A stretch of 64,000 bases of DNA from Pseudopedobacter sp038243635 (GCA_038243635.1 JBBSQW010000015.1:1-64000); one strand, 5' to 3'. Shown: positions 42,139 through 51,209, counted from the first letter of the stretch. A program made the numbers and translations. Notes: generated from the sequence alone by a model not told the origin.

Positions 42139-43956
42139 ATGACATCAAAATTTAAAACCTTTTTCCTACTCAGCCTTTTAGGTTTATCATCTCCCTTGTT
42201 AGCACAATGGCAACCCGCAGGAGATAAAATTAAAACCGCTTGGGCAGATAAGTTAGACCCGCAAAATATTTTGGCAGAATATCCTCGTCCGATTATGGAG
42301 CGCCAAGATTGGAAGAATTTAAACGGTTTATGGGACTACGCTATAACGGATTTAGGCAATGCATCACCAACAAAATACGACGGAAAAATACTAGTTCCTT
42401 TCGCTGCGGAATCTAGTTTATCTGGAGTAATGAAAACCGTTGGCGCATCAAAGGATCTTTGGTACAATACTACCTTTACCGTTCCTTCAAATTGGAAGAG
42501 TAAAGATATTCTATTACATTTTGGAGCGGTAGATTGGAAGACTGAGGTTTGGGTTAACGACGTTTTGGTAGGTTCACATACTGGTGGTTACACTCCTTTC
42601 TCTTTCAACATTACGCCGTTTCTAAACAAATCTTCACAAAAAATCACCGTAAAAGTTTGGGACCCCACAGATGAAGGTCCGCAACCACGCGGTAAACAAG
42701 TAAATACGCCTAACTCAATTTGGTACACTCCCGTAACTGGAATTTGGCAAACAGTTTGGCTGGAGCCTGTTGCCAAACAACATATTGGATCGATAAAAAC
42801 AATCCCAAATATTGATGAAAAATTTATAAGCATCACGCCAGAAATAGTAGGCGGAAATACTGGTGATTTAGTAGAAATTACGGTGATAGCAAGCGGAAAT
42901 GTAATTTCCTCAAGCAAGGCGGCAATTGGTGAAACATTAGAAATACCGATTAAAGATGCAAAGCTTTGGTCTCCGGAATCACCTTTTTTATACCAAACAA
43001 AAATCAAATTAATTAGCAAAGGGAAAATTGTTGATGAAGTAAAAAGCTACTTCGCCATGCGTAAACTTTCTACAGGTAAAGATAAAGACGGTATTGTTCG
43101 CATACAGTTAAACAACAAACCTTACTTCCAGTTTGGCACTTTAGACCAAGGATGGTGGCCAGACGGTTTGTACACTGCGCCATCTGATGAAGCTTTAAAA
43201 TACGACATTATAAAAACAAAGGAAATGGGTTTTAACATGATAAGAAAACACGTTAAAGTAGAACCCGCCCGTTGGTACACACATTGCGACGAAATAGGGA
43301 TGCTAGTTTGGCAAGATATGCCAAATGGCGATGTAAGCCCAAATTGGCAAGACCGAGGATATTTTAACGGTAAGGAGCTGGTAAGAACTGCAGAGTCCGA
43401 AGCCATTTATAAAAAGGAATGGAAAGAGATTATGGATTACCTATACTCATATCCAAGTATCGCAGTATGGGTGCCTTTTAACGAAGCATGGGGACAGTTT
43501 AAAACAGTAGAAATTACAGAGTGGACAAAAGCCCATGATCCAAGCAGATTGGTGAACCCCGCAAGTGGTGGTAACCATTATAAAACAGGCGATATGATAG
43601 ATATACATCACTACCCTACTCCTGTATTGGAAATGAATGGCGCAGACTGGGTTACGGTATTAGGCGAATACGGTGGTATCGGGCTTCCTATCAAAGAACA
43701 TTTATGGAATAATGATAAAAACTGGGGCTATATTAATCTAAAAAGTAGTGAAGAAACCACAGCAGAATACGTTAAATATGCAAATCAACTAAAAGAATTG
43801 GTTAAAAAAGGAATATCTGCAGCTGTTTATACACAAACAACCGATGTGGAGGGCGAGATTAACGGTTTTATGACCTATGATAGAAAGATTGACAAGTTAG
43901 ATCTGAATGAAGTAAGGCGAGTTAATTTAGAAGTTATCAAGGCACTTAAACCCTAA
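42139..43956 (+). CDS. GH2 beta-glycosidase, exported
   Basis: A 605-residue protein with a signal peptide (to LLAQ at residue 22). It has an N-terminal sugar-binding jellyroll (WKNLNGLWDYAI, GSHTGGYTPFSFNIT), an immunoglobulin-like domain, then a TIM barrel. Acid/base Glu449 lies in VWVPFNEAWGQF and nucleophile Glu510 in VTVLGEYGGIG. GH2 covers beta-galactosidase, beta-mannosidase and beta-glucuronidase; next to two mannanases, beta-mannosidase or beta-galactosidase is plausible, but sequence alone does not decide. It ends the glycosidase run. Confidence 0.9.
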   Translation: MTSKFKTFFLLSLLGLSSPLLAQWQPAGDKIKTAWADKLDPQNILAEYPRPIMERQDWKNLNGLWDYAITDLGNASPTKYDGKILVPFAAESSLSGVMKTVGASKDLWYNTTFTVPSNWKSKDILLHFGAVDWKTEVWVNDVLVGSHTGGYTPFSFNITPFLNKSSQKITVKVWDPTDEGPQPRGKQVNTPNSIWYTPVTGIWQTVWLEPVAKQHIGSIKTIPNIDEKFISITPEIVGGNTGDLVEITVIASGNVISSSKAAIGETLEIPIKDAKLWSPESPFLYQTKIKLISKGKIVDEVKSYFAMRKLSTGKDKDGIVRIQLNNKPYFQFGTLDQGWWPDGLYTAPSDEALKYDIIKTKEMGFNMIRKHVKVEPARWYTHCDEIGMLVWQDMPNGDVSPNWQDRGYFNGKELVRTAESEAIYKKEWKEIMDYLYSYPSIAVWVPFNEAWGQFKTVEITEWTKAHDPSRLVNPASGGNHYKTGDMIDIHHYPTPVLEMNGADWVTVLGEYGGIGLPIKEHLWNNDKNWGYINLKSSEETTAEYVKYANQLKELVKKGISAAVYTQTTDVEGEINGFMTYDRKIDKLDLNEVRRVNLEVIKALKP

Positions 43957-44293
43957 TTTTATAAAGTTATACTGAAAGCAGAGCGCTATAACAACAGTCA
44001 ATTTAAAGACGTCGGTAATAAAATTATAAAAAATCAACCGAGATGCTCTTTGCTGATTGATCATTTAAAAATTAAGATTGCTGGATGCTGGAAAACAAAC
44101 AACATCAAAAAAATGCCTCCCTAAAAAGGAGGCTTTTTTTGTTTAAAGTAAAACGTTATTGACGTCGTCGAGGTCTTCCACAAGAAACCTATGCTTATAA
44201 AAAAAGACACATTTCCCATCAAATCAACTTCACTTTTCAAAACCTTTACAAAATACCCGCCTCCCCAAACATTAATTTTATTAATTTGCAAAC
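43957..44293. other. intergenic region between GH2 and holB
   Basis: 337 bases containing the terminator at 44109 and, just before holB, TTAATTTG (44280-44287), one base off TAnnTTTG and only six bases before the ATG. Nothing else was seen. Confidence 0.45.
44109..44141 (+). terminator. Rho-independent terminator at the end of the glycosidase locus
   Basis: Stem GCCTCC / GGAGGC (extended by A:T pairs) with loop CTAAAAA, then seven T. It separates the GH2 unit from holB. Confidence 0.88.
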
Positions 44294-45442
44294 ATGCAAT
44301 TTAAAAACATTGTAGGTCAAGACGCCGTTAAAAAACACCTGCTTCAAACCGTTAAAGATGAGCGGATTAGTCATGCGCAATTATTTTTAGGACCTGAAGG
44401 TTCTGGCAGTTTAGCTTTAGCCTTGGCCTATGCTCAATATATTTCATGTGAGAATAAAGAAGAGTCAGATTCTTGCGGCGAATGTTCCTCCTGCAGAAAG
44501 TACAATAAATTAGTTCATCCCGATTTACATTTCTCTTATCCATTCTTTGCAAAACATAAAGACGATACAGCGCTCACTTTTATTGAAGAATGGAGAGCTG
44601 CGTTTTTAGCAAACCCATATTTAGGTTTAGATGAATGGCGTGAGCAATTGAATGCAGAAAACAAACAGGCAAACATTAACATTGCCGAAGCGCACAGCAT
44701 CATCAGTAAATTAAGCTTAAAACCCTTCGAGTCAGAATATAAAATACTGATCCTTTGGTTACCCGAATATTTGGAAAAAGAAGGAAATGCTTTGCTAAAG
44801 GTGATTGAAGAACCGTCTCAAAAAACACTTTTTTTATTAGTTGCCCAAAATCAAGACCAGATTTTAAACACCATTATTTCCAGAACACAACTGATAAAAA
44901 TACCCAAGTTAAAAGCCACCGAAATTGAAGATTATTTGATTGATCAAAAAAACATTACCAGTGCAATGGCTAAACAATTGGCGTACCTCAGCAACGGAAG
45001 TTTGCAAACCGCATTGCAGTTGATGGGGCATCAAGAAAACAACTTTCACGATTTATTTTTAGGCTGGTTAAGGGCTTGTTGGGGAAACAAAGGGTTAGAA
45101 ATTGTGGTTTATACCGAAGGCGAGCTGGCAAAAATGGGTCGTGAAAATCAAAAAAACTTTTTACGCTATGGCGTAAATTTAATGCGGGAATGCACACTTT
45201 TTATCGCACAAACTCCTGGCTTAATTCATATTCCAGAAAAAGAGTTAGAATTTATTAGTAAATTTTCATCGGTATTAACTTTAGCACAGGTACAGGCAGT
45301 TGCGCAAGAATTGGAGAAAGCCCAATATCATATTGAGCGAAATGCAAACCCTAAAATATTATTTTTAGACGTATCTTTGACCTTAGTTAAAATACTAAAA
45401 TTTAAAACGCTCCGTGTAACAGCGGACTCAATTATATTATAA
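44294..45442 (+). CDS. holB: DNA polymerase III subunit delta prime
   Basis: A 382-residue AAA+ clamp-loader subunit. The N-terminal FKNIVGQDAVKKHL and a degenerate P-loop GPEGSGSLALA without the GK(S/T) are typical of delta prime, which does not hydrolyse ATP. A zinc site is formed by Cys52, 61, 64, 67. Then come FLLVAQNQDQILNTIISRTQ (sensor/SRC-like region) and a collar domain. It loads the sliding clamp with DnaX and HolA. It is followed 3 bases later by ricT, a common Bacteroidota order. Confidence 0.93.
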   Translation: MQFKNIVGQDAVKKHLLQTVKDERISHAQLFLGPEGSGSLALALAYAQYISCENKEESDSCGECSSCRKYNKLVHPDLHFSYPFFAKHKDDTALTFIEEWRAAFLANPYLGLDEWREQLNAENKQANINIAEAHSIISKLSLKPFESEYKILILWLPEYLEKEGNALLKVIEEPSQKTLFLLVAQNQDQILNTIISRTQLIKIPKLKATEIEDYLIDQKNITSAMAKQLAYLSNGSLQTALQLMGHQENNFHDLFLGWLRACWGNKGLEIVVYTEGELAKMGRENQKNFLRYGVNLMRECTLFIAQTPGLIHIPEKELEFISKFSSVLTLAQVQAVAQELEKAQYHIERNANPKILFLDVSLTLVKILKFKTLRVTADSIIL

Positions 45443-45445
45443 ATT

Positions 45446-46783
45446 ATGGGATGTGGAAGTTGTTCATCAGGAGGCGGCGGTTGCGGCACTCCTAATGGCT
45501 GCAAAAGTAACGGCACCTGCTTAACAGATGGTGGTTGTAGCAAATTAGATGTTTACGATTGGTTATCCGACATGGATTTACCTTCTAATTATAAACCTTT
45601 TCCTTACGTAGAAATACGTTTTAAGGGCTCAAGAAAGGAATTTTACAGAAATGACGAGAATATTTATATCGAAAACGGTGAATTAGTAGCCGTTGAAACC
45701 ACTACTGGTGGTTATGATATTGGTCATGTTACCCTTACGGGCGAGTTGGTGCGTATGCAGATGAAACGCAAAAAGGTAACCGAAGAAAAAGCGCCTTTGA
45801 AACTTTACCGTAAAGCTACCCCGCAAGATGTAGACAAGTGGAAAAATGCAAAAGAAAAAGAATCAGAAACCATGCATAAAGCTCGCACTATAGCTTTAGA
45901 ACTAGGTTTAGCAATGAAACTTTCTGATGTTGAATACCAAGGGGACCGCTCAAAAGCAACGTTTTATTATACTGCGGATGGCCGTGTTGATTTTAGAGAA
46001 TTAATTAAAAAACTAGCCGAATCTTTTAGGGTTAGGATAGAGATGCGCCAAATTGGAATGCGCCAAGAAGCCAGCCGTTTAGGTGGAATTGGCTCTTGCG
46101 GACGAGAATTATGTTGCAGTACTTGGTTAACCGATTTTAAAACGGTTTCTACTTCTTCTGCCAGATACCAAAACTTATCTTTAAACACTTTAAAGCTTGC
46201 CGGCCAATGTGGTAAACTTAAATGCTGTTTAAACTATGAGTTAGATACTTATATGGATGCTTTGAAAACCATTCCAACTCATGCGGACAGGTTAAAAACA
46301 GACAAAGGCGAAGCAAGACTGCAAAAGACCGACATTTTTAAACAACTGATGTGGTTTAGTTATTTCGGCGAGGAAAATTCTTGGATTCCTGTAGAGGCAA
46401 CACGTGTGAAAGAGATTCAGGAAATGAACAAGCGTGGCGAGAAACCAGAAGATTTACGCGACATGGCTGCAGTACTGGAAGAATTAAAAGCAACAGAAAA
46501 AGCTTTTGATTATGAAAATGTTGTTGGTCAGGACAGCTTAACTCGCTTAGACGATAAAGCCAGAAAAAACAAAAACAACAATAGAAACAAAACCAGAACT
46601 GCCAGACCAACAACCAATAAGTCTGAAAAACCTGCGGAAATTAGCGCACCTAAAGTCGCGAAAGCAAAAGCAACTGCAGCAGAAGGGCAATCAGAAAATA
46701 CAGATGGTGCTGATAAACCAAAACGCAATAACAGACACAAAAAACGTAGAAGCAATAATAATAACAAGCCCACGCAGGAGTAA
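45446..46783 (+). CDS. ricT: PSP1 / RicT (YaaT)-family protein
   Basis: A 445-residue protein. Cys-rich N-terminus (GCGSCSSGGGGCGTPNGC), a PSP1 region (VEIRFKGSRKEFYRN, GHVTLTGELVRMQM), then the conserved Cys motifs GSCGRELCCSTWL and LAGQCGKLKCCLNYE, which in RicT help hold Fe-S clusters. A basic, low-complexity Asn/Lys/Ala tail (about 370-445) may bind nucleic acid. In Bacillus RicT supports RNA processing by RNase Y; here the role is inferred. It sits between holB and gldH, overlapping gldH by one base. Confidence 0.9.
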   Translation: MGCGSCSSGGGGCGTPNGCKSNGTCLTDGGCSKLDVYDWLSDMDLPSNYKPFPYVEIRFKGSRKEFYRNDENIYIENGELVAVETTTGGYDIGHVTLTGELVRMQMKRKKVTEEKAPLKLYRKATPQDVDKWKNAKEKESETMHKARTIALELGLAMKLSDVEYQGDRSKATFYYTADGRVDFRELIKKLAESFRVRIEMRQIGMRQEASRLGGIGSCGRELCCSTWLTDFKTVSTSSARYQNLSLNTLKLAGQCGKLKCCLNYELDTYMDALKTIPTHADRLKTDKGEARLQKTDIFKQLMWFSYFGEENSWIPVEATRVKEIQEMNKRGEKPEDLRDMAAVLEELKATEKAFDYENVVGQDSLTRLDDKARKNKNNNRNKTRTARPTTNKSEKPAEISAPKVAKAKATAAEGQSENTDGADKPKRNNRHKKRRSNNNNKPTQE

Positions 46784-47253
46784 TGGAATTTAAAAAGTTA
46801 TTGTTTTTATTCTTACCGATACTAGCTTTACAAGCCTGTGTAGATCAAAATGTTAAAGTGGACACTTATGAGGCAATTCCAAAGCAAACTTGGAGTTATG
46901 TAAATCCGATTAAAGCTACCCTTAACGTTACAGATAGTACACAGGCTTACAATATCTACGTAAACTTTAGGCATACCGCAGATTATAAGTACGCTAATAT
47001 TTGGTTACGCTTTCATATCATTGGTCCTAATCAAAAAGATATTCCGGTAAGGCAAGAGTTTCAATTGGCTATGCCTGATGGGCAATGGTTGGGTAACGGA
47101 TCAGGAAATTTATTTACTTACCAATTGATCTATAAAGAGAAATACAAGTTTGCTGGTACAGGAAAGTATACTTTGATTGTTGAACAGAATATGAGAGATA
47201 ATCCATTGAAAGGGATTAATGATGTTGGGGTTTTTATTGAGGAGGTGAAATAG
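46783..47253 (+). CDS. gldH: gliding motility lipoprotein GldH
   Basis: A 156-residue lipoprotein (lipobox LQAC, Cys19). It has the family pattern ESx-like start, AYNIYVNFRHTADYKYANIW, FQLAMPDGQWLGNGSGN and a YTLIVEQNMRDNPLKGINDVG end. GldH is needed for gliding and type IX secretion in Flavobacterium; non-gliding relatives keep it. The ATG overlaps the ricT TAA, so it is translationally coupled to holB-ricT. Confidence 0.93.
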   Translation: MEFKKLLFLFLPILALQACVDQNVKVDTYEAIPKQTWSYVNPIKATLNVTDSTQAYNIYVNFRHTADYKYANIWLRFHIIGPNQKDIPVRQEFQLAMPDGQWLGNGSGNLFTYQLIYKEKYKFAGTGKYTLIVEQNMRDNPLKGINDVGVFIEEVK

Positions 47254-47354
47254 GAAAGTGGTGGACTAAAAATCTTTATATTTATTAGTTAGCACACTAA
47301 TGTTCCCAATACGACAATTCTTAAAAAAATGTATCTTTCACAATTATTAATAAA

Positions 47355-47576
47355 ATGGAAGACAAAATATTTATATCGCCTAGACTAATTGGTTCTCGAT
47401 TTGAAGACCATTCTTTGCCTGTAAATATTTTAGAGGATTTCACTGCGCTTGAAGATTTATTAATAGAAGTAGCAAAAGGAATTTACTTAAATGAAAACCT
47501 TAATAGAAAACGTGTTCCAAAAGGTTTTTCTGACGGAGTGTACTTAAAGCTTGTTGATATTGAAGAAGGAAAGTAA
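47355..47576 (+). pseudogene. short ORF, probably the truncated N-terminus of a larger gene
   Basis: 73 residues beginning MEDKIFISPRLIGSRFEDHS, ending with DGVYLKLVDIEEGK. The sequence has the character of the start of a longer bacterial protein that I have seen with a PRLxGxRFxDHSLP opening, but I cannot name a function. Past the stop, other frames keep coding-like character briefly (LRDVAVARNWTYKQ; SASKALAEQLGLDFSRRFN), suggesting frameshift decay. A small intact gene remains possible. Confidence 0.45.
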
Positions 47577-47805
47577 AAATCAAAGGACTAAAAAAGCAGG
47601 TAAACTTCGAGATGTTGCTGTAGCAAGAAATTGGACTTACAAACAATAACATTTCCGCTAGTAAGGCATTGGCTGAACAGCTTGGATTAGATTTTAGTAG
47701 AAGGTTCAATTCTAGTAATTTTTTGAAATTTTGCCCTAAAAAATCCCTCCTTCGGCAGTACGCAAACCATTACTACAATGTCTTGGACATCAAAAAAAGA
47801 TCCAC

Positions 47806-48342
47806 CTAATTAATAGTAATCACCTTTATCGTATAACCCTCTCCTACTTTGTTCTTCGGCTTTGTTGAATAAAAAACGTTTGCCGTTACAATAGCCGCTG
47901 GAAATAAAGAGAAAATCCCAGCAAAAGCTACTGCTCCCGAATTTAAGTCCGCTGCGTTTGCGACTAAAGCTGCGCCACCTCCAATAACAGCCCAAGAACC
48001 CAAAAACGTCAAAAATTCCGCTGATTTTGAGACCCGTTTTATTGCTACAACATCGGCTAAAGTAAATGCCAATTTCTTATCAATTCGTTTATCCACTTTC
48101 AACCAAACCTGGTTTATAGCAATGGAATCAACTTTTCCTCTAAACCCTAAAAGTGCAGGAGTTTTAGCCGTTTTTTTGATAGCTAGTTTTGCACTTGGGT
48201 ACGACAATCTCACGTAATCTCCCTTTTTGATCAACTTTGAAGTATTATCATTAAACGTAAGTAATATTTTATTTTCTTGTGATTGCGCAAAATGCGCACT
48301 CAAACATATTACAAACGCAATAATCAAAAATCTTGTAAGCAT
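47806..48342 (-). CDS. exported hypothetical protein with a glycine/alanine-rich hydrophobic segment
   Basis: A 178-residue protein with a signal peptide (to about residue 21, HFAQS). A small beta-rich middle (ILLTFNDNTSKLIKKGDYVR) is followed by two hydrophobic, Gly/Ala-rich segments (about 115-160, LGSWAVIGGGAALVANAA) that could be membrane-spanning. I do not recognise the family; similar small envelope proteins occur in Bacteroidota. It is divergent from rpsP. Confidence 0.7.
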   Translation of the reverse strand: MLTRFLIIAFVICLSAHFAQSQENKILLTFNDNTSKLIKKGDYVRLSYPSAKLAIKKTAKTPALLGFRGKVDSIAINQVWLKVDKRIDKKLAFTLADVVAIKRVSKSAEFLTFLGSWAVIGGGAALVANAADLNSGAVAFAGIFSLFPAAIVTANVFYSTKPKNKVGEGYTIKVITIN

Positions 48343-48397
48343 TCAATAAAAGTATTACATTTTTTTAGCATCACATAAAAAATATAATATTATCACA

Positions 48398-48429
48398 TTA
48401 GCTTATTAGCATTAAAAAATGTAAATTTG
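48398..48429 (+). promoter_or_regulatory. promoter of rpsP
   Basis: TAAATTTG (48422-48429, TAnnTTTG), with TTAG 20 bases upstream, gives a leader of about 45 bases. The leader starts with hairpin CCCTTT-cgaga-AAAGGG (about 48433-48450), which may be regulatory. Confidence 0.6.
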
Positions 48430-48478
48430 CGTCCCTTTCGAGAAAAGGGATATTGCAAAAATTTAATGTATTTAAAAA

Positions 48479-49180
48479 ATGGCAACTAAAATTAGATTAC
48501 AAAGACACGGTAAAAAAGGAAAACCTTTTTACTACATCGTAGTGGCAGACTCAAGAGCTCCAAGAGACGGTAAATTTATTGAAAGATTAGGTTCTTACAA
48601 TCCAAACACCAACCCAGCAACCATCAATTTAAATTTTGATAGTGCTGTTAATTGGGTATCAACAGGTGCAACTCCAACTGATACTGCAAAAACAATCCTT
48701 TCTCACGAAGGTGTACTTTACAAAAATCACTTAAATGGCGGTATTGCTAAAGGCGCTTTAACACAAGATCAAGCAGATGCTAAATTTGCTACTTGGTTAG
48801 AAGGTAAAGAAGGTAAAACTCAAGCTAAAAAAGACGGCTTATCTTCGACTAAAGAAGCTGCTAAAAAAACAGCTTTAGAAGCAGAAACTAAAAAGAAAGA
48901 AGCAACTGCAGCAGCAATCGCGGCTAAAAACACTCCGCCAGCTGAAGAGATAGTGGAAGAAGAAGCTACCGAAGAAGTTAAGGAAGAAGCTCCTGCTCCA
49001 GTTGAAGAAGTTGTTGCTAAAGAAGAAACTCTTGCTCCAGCTGAAGAAGTAGCTAAAGAAGAAGCTCCTGCTCCAGTTGCGGAAGTTGCTAAAGAAGAAG
49101 TTAAAGCAGAAACTCCTGCTCCAGCTGAAGAAGCAGCAACAGAAGAAACTAAGAAAGACGAGACTCCTTCTGCAGAATAG
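48479..49180 (+). CDS. rpsP: 30S ribosomal protein S16 with a long acidic C-terminal tail
   Basis: Residues 1-80 are a normal S16: MATKIRLQRHGKKGKPFYYI, VVADSRAPRDGKFIERLGSY. The total is 233 residues where 80-120 is typical of most bacteria; Bacteroidota forms are longer, but this tail is very long. After a Lys/Ala region (about 115-150), residues 153-233 are a Glu/Ala/Pro-rich repeat of units like KEEAPAPVEEV, strongly acidic and probably disordered. The gene is single, with its own promoter and a strong terminator. The usual neighbour rimM is absent downstream. Confidence 0.95.
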   Translation: MATKIRLQRHGKKGKPFYYIVVADSRAPRDGKFIERLGSYNPNTNPATINLNFDSAVNWVSTGATPTDTAKTILSHEGVLYKNHLNGGIAKGALTQDQADAKFATWLEGKEGKTQAKKDGLSSTKEAAKKTALEAETKKKEATAAAIAAKNTPPAEEIVEEEATEEVKEEAPAPVEEVVAKEETLAPAEEVAKEEAPAPVAEVAKEEVKAETPAPAEEAATEETKKDETPSAE

Positions 49181-49198
49181 TTTTAAAACTTATTACAG

Positions 49199-49236
49199 AA
49201 AAAGCTCCTTGATCAATGATCAAGGAGCTTTTTTTT
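49199..49236. terminator. bidirectional terminator between rpsP and the nitroreductase gene
   Basis: A 16-bp near-perfect stem (AAAGCTCCTTGATC / GATCAAGGAGCTTT) around AAT, with eight T on the plus strand and an A run on the other side. It serves rpsP and probably also the convergent 49250 gene. Confidence 0.92.
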
Positions 49237-49249
49237 GTTTCTTCGGTTT

Positions 49250-49882
49250 TTAAATATGAATAAATAAAACTTCTTTTGACTTCCTCACTTTAGCATAATG
49301 CTGATAAACATCGTCTGCAGTTCTAAAACCAACAGCAGCAATAGCTACCGAGTATAGATTGTGCTTCTGTAAACCTAAAATTTCATCGAATTTAGCATTA
49401 TCGAAGCCTTCCATCGGGCAAGTATCAATTCTACTTAGCGCTGCAGTTTCCAACAGAACCCCTAAACCAATATAAGCCTGTCGCATGTTCCAAGTATCTA
49501 ATTCTTCTGCAGATCTTGAATTTACCGTCGCTTTCATTACATCTGCAAAACCTCTTAAATCTTCCGTCGCTACACCACGGGTTTCGGCGATATTCTTTAT
49601 AAAAGCATCTACATGCTTTTCAGAAAAATCTTTCTCTATTGCAAAAACGAAAATATATGAAGCATCTGTTAACTGCGATTGCCCGTAAGCTGCCGCTTTT
49701 AGCTCTTCTTTAACATCTTGGTATCCAACTACAACAATTTTATAAGGTTGTAACCCAAAGGAAGTTGGTGCAAGCTGAACTGCTGATAACAACTCGTCTA
49801 ACTGGCTATCACTTACTTTTTTATTGCCATCGAATGATTTTGTGGCATATCTCCATTTTAAAGACTCGATAATCTCTTTCAT
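49250..49882 (-). CDS. nitroreductase-family NAD(P)H-dependent oxidoreductase
   Basis: A 210-residue FMN protein of the NfsB/NfnB type. FMN-contact stretches are KWRYATKSFDGNK, LAPTSFGLQPYKIVVV and CPMEGFDNAKFDEIL, and the C-terminus ends YAKVRKSKEVLFIHI. Likely reduces quinones or nitro-compounds using NAD(P)H. It is preceded by a 58-base gap with a 36-bp palindrome, which may control it. Same strand as the MscS gene. Confidence 0.92.
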   Translation of the reverse strand: MKEIIESLKWRYATKSFDGNKKVSDSQLDELLSAVQLAPTSFGLQPYKIVVVGYQDVKEELKAAAYGQSQLTDASYIFVFAIEKDFSEKHVDAFIKNIAETRGVATEDLRGFADVMKATVNSRSAEELDTWNMRQAYIGLGVLLETAALSRIDTCPMEGFDNAKFDEILGLQKHNLYSVAIAAVGFRTADDVYQHYAKVRKSKEVLFIHI

Positions 49883-49895
49883 AATCTAATATTTT

Positions 49896-49931
49896 CGACA
49901 AAAAAAAATGTTTAAACATGTGTTTTTGTCG
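49896..49931. promoter_or_regulatory. 36-bp palindrome before the nitroreductase gene
   Basis: 16 of 18 base pairs match around a centre at 49913/49914. The core is ATGTTTAAACAT (perfect) and the outer arms are CGACAAAAA / TTTTTGTCG. It lies in the gap after the MscS stop. It could be a dimeric-repressor operator for the nitroreductase or a weak terminator for mscS; the T-poor end and long symmetry favour an operator. Confidence 0.55.
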
Positions 49932-49940
49932 TGTATTATG

Positions 49941-51053
49941 TTAGATGATCTTTTTATGATTATTTGCCAAACCTGTATCAATGGTTGCTCTTACTTTGGG
50001 TAACGAATCCGGATAATTCTTTTGAATAAAATGGATTAGATTTTCACGGATGTAACATCTTAAATCAAAAGCATCTGATGAATTACTGGCACTCATTAAT
50101 GCTCTAATTTCTATTACATTATCCTTTGCATCAGTAACTTGCACTACTTTTACTTTTCTATCCCATAAGGAATTTGCCGCTAATAGTCGTTCAAACTCCT
50201 GTCGCAAACTATCAATAGGCAAACTATAATCCACATAAAGATAAACTGTGCCTAATATTTCGGCGCTAATACGCGTCCAATTTTGAAAAGGCTTTTCAAT
50301 AAAATAATTAATTGGTAAAATCAAACGCCTTTCATCCCAAATTTGTACCACCACGTAAGTCAGCGTAATCTCTTCTACCTTACCCCATTCGCCTTCAACA
50401 ACCAAAACATCATCAATACGTATAGGTTGTGTAAATGCAATTTGAAAACCAGCCAACAGGTTTGATAACGACTTTTGGGCAGCAAAGCCAATAATAATAC
50501 CGCTTACCCCTACCCCAGTTAACAAACCAGCGCCCAACCGTCTCATTCCATCAAAACTAAACAACACTGCGGCAATGGTTAAAATAACAACAATTCCTAC
50601 TAGAATCTTCCGTAAAAACTGTAGTTGCGTTCTAATTTTACGTTCTCTTAAATTATTCTGTTTCTTTAAATCGTAGGTAGAAATTATAAAATCCTGAAAA
50701 ACCTGAACCGTACTTATAAGAATGTATGCGAACGCTACAATAAGTCCTATCTCAATGAACTTACTATAAATCGCCAACAAGCGTGACGATAAAACGATTA
50801 ATGGCTTCGTTATGGTTAAAAAAACTAACGGTAAAAAAATATTGAGTGGCCTACCCAAGTGTATAATAAACGACCGTAAAAACGAGAATTTATTTTTGCT
50901 TTTATAGTGCTTGGTAAGCCTAACGATACAGAATTTGAGAATAAACCCGGTGAGTATTGCGACAGCAATAATGACAATATCAAATAACCAATTTGGGACA
51001 TTCCATAAATTATTATTAGAAAAAAGCTTTAACATATAAATTAGGTTTAACAT
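49941..51053 (-). CDS. mechanosensitive channel of the MscS family
   Basis: A 370-residue membrane protein with four predicted N-terminal helices. The pore helix is GAGLLTGVGVSGIIIGFAAQKSLSNLLAGF, followed by the MscS beta-domain motif FTQPIRIDDVLVVEGEWGKVEEI and a C-terminal cytoplasmic cage. It releases solutes on hypo-osmotic shock. Two nearby starts are possible (51053 or 51035); the first is kept. It lies beside the trehalose genes, another osmotic theme. Confidence 0.92.
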   Translation of the reverse strand: MLNLIYMLKLFSNNNLWNVPNWLFDIVIIAVAILTGFILKFCIVRLTKHYKSKNKFSFLRSFIIHLGRPLNIFLPLVFLTITKPLIVLSSRLLAIYSKFIEIGLIVAFAYILISTVQVFQDFIISTYDLKKQNNLRERKIRTQLQFLRKILVGIVVILTIAAVLFSFDGMRRLGAGLLTGVGVSGIIIGFAAQKSLSNLLAGFQIAFTQPIRIDDVLVVEGEWGKVEEITLTYVVVQIWDERRLILPINYFIEKPFQNWTRISAEILGTVYLYVDYSLPIDSLRQEFERLLAANSLWDRKVKVVQVTDAKDNVIEIRALMSASNSSDAFDLRCYIRENLIHFIQKNYPDSLPKVRATIDTGLANNHKKII

Positions 51054-51209
51054 TTTATTTACGATTTAATCAAAAAATACGCCAAGTAAACGGTATTTTT
51101 ATTCTTAAATAGTGTATTTCTTACAAAAATTACATCATTTATTAATTTTTATACTCTTTGGTGAAGTAATTGCTATCAATAAACCTATCAAACAATCAGC
51201 CCAAAAATT

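Noticed and set aside
42588..43019. 143-residue antisense ORF in the GH2 gene
   Set aside because: Shadow of a strongly supported GH2 coding frame; no independent evidence.
48953..49177. rpsP acidic tail as a frameshift artefact
   Set aside because: The tail stays in one frame with a regular repeat and ends just before a strong terminator; Bacteroidota S16 proteins are often extended.
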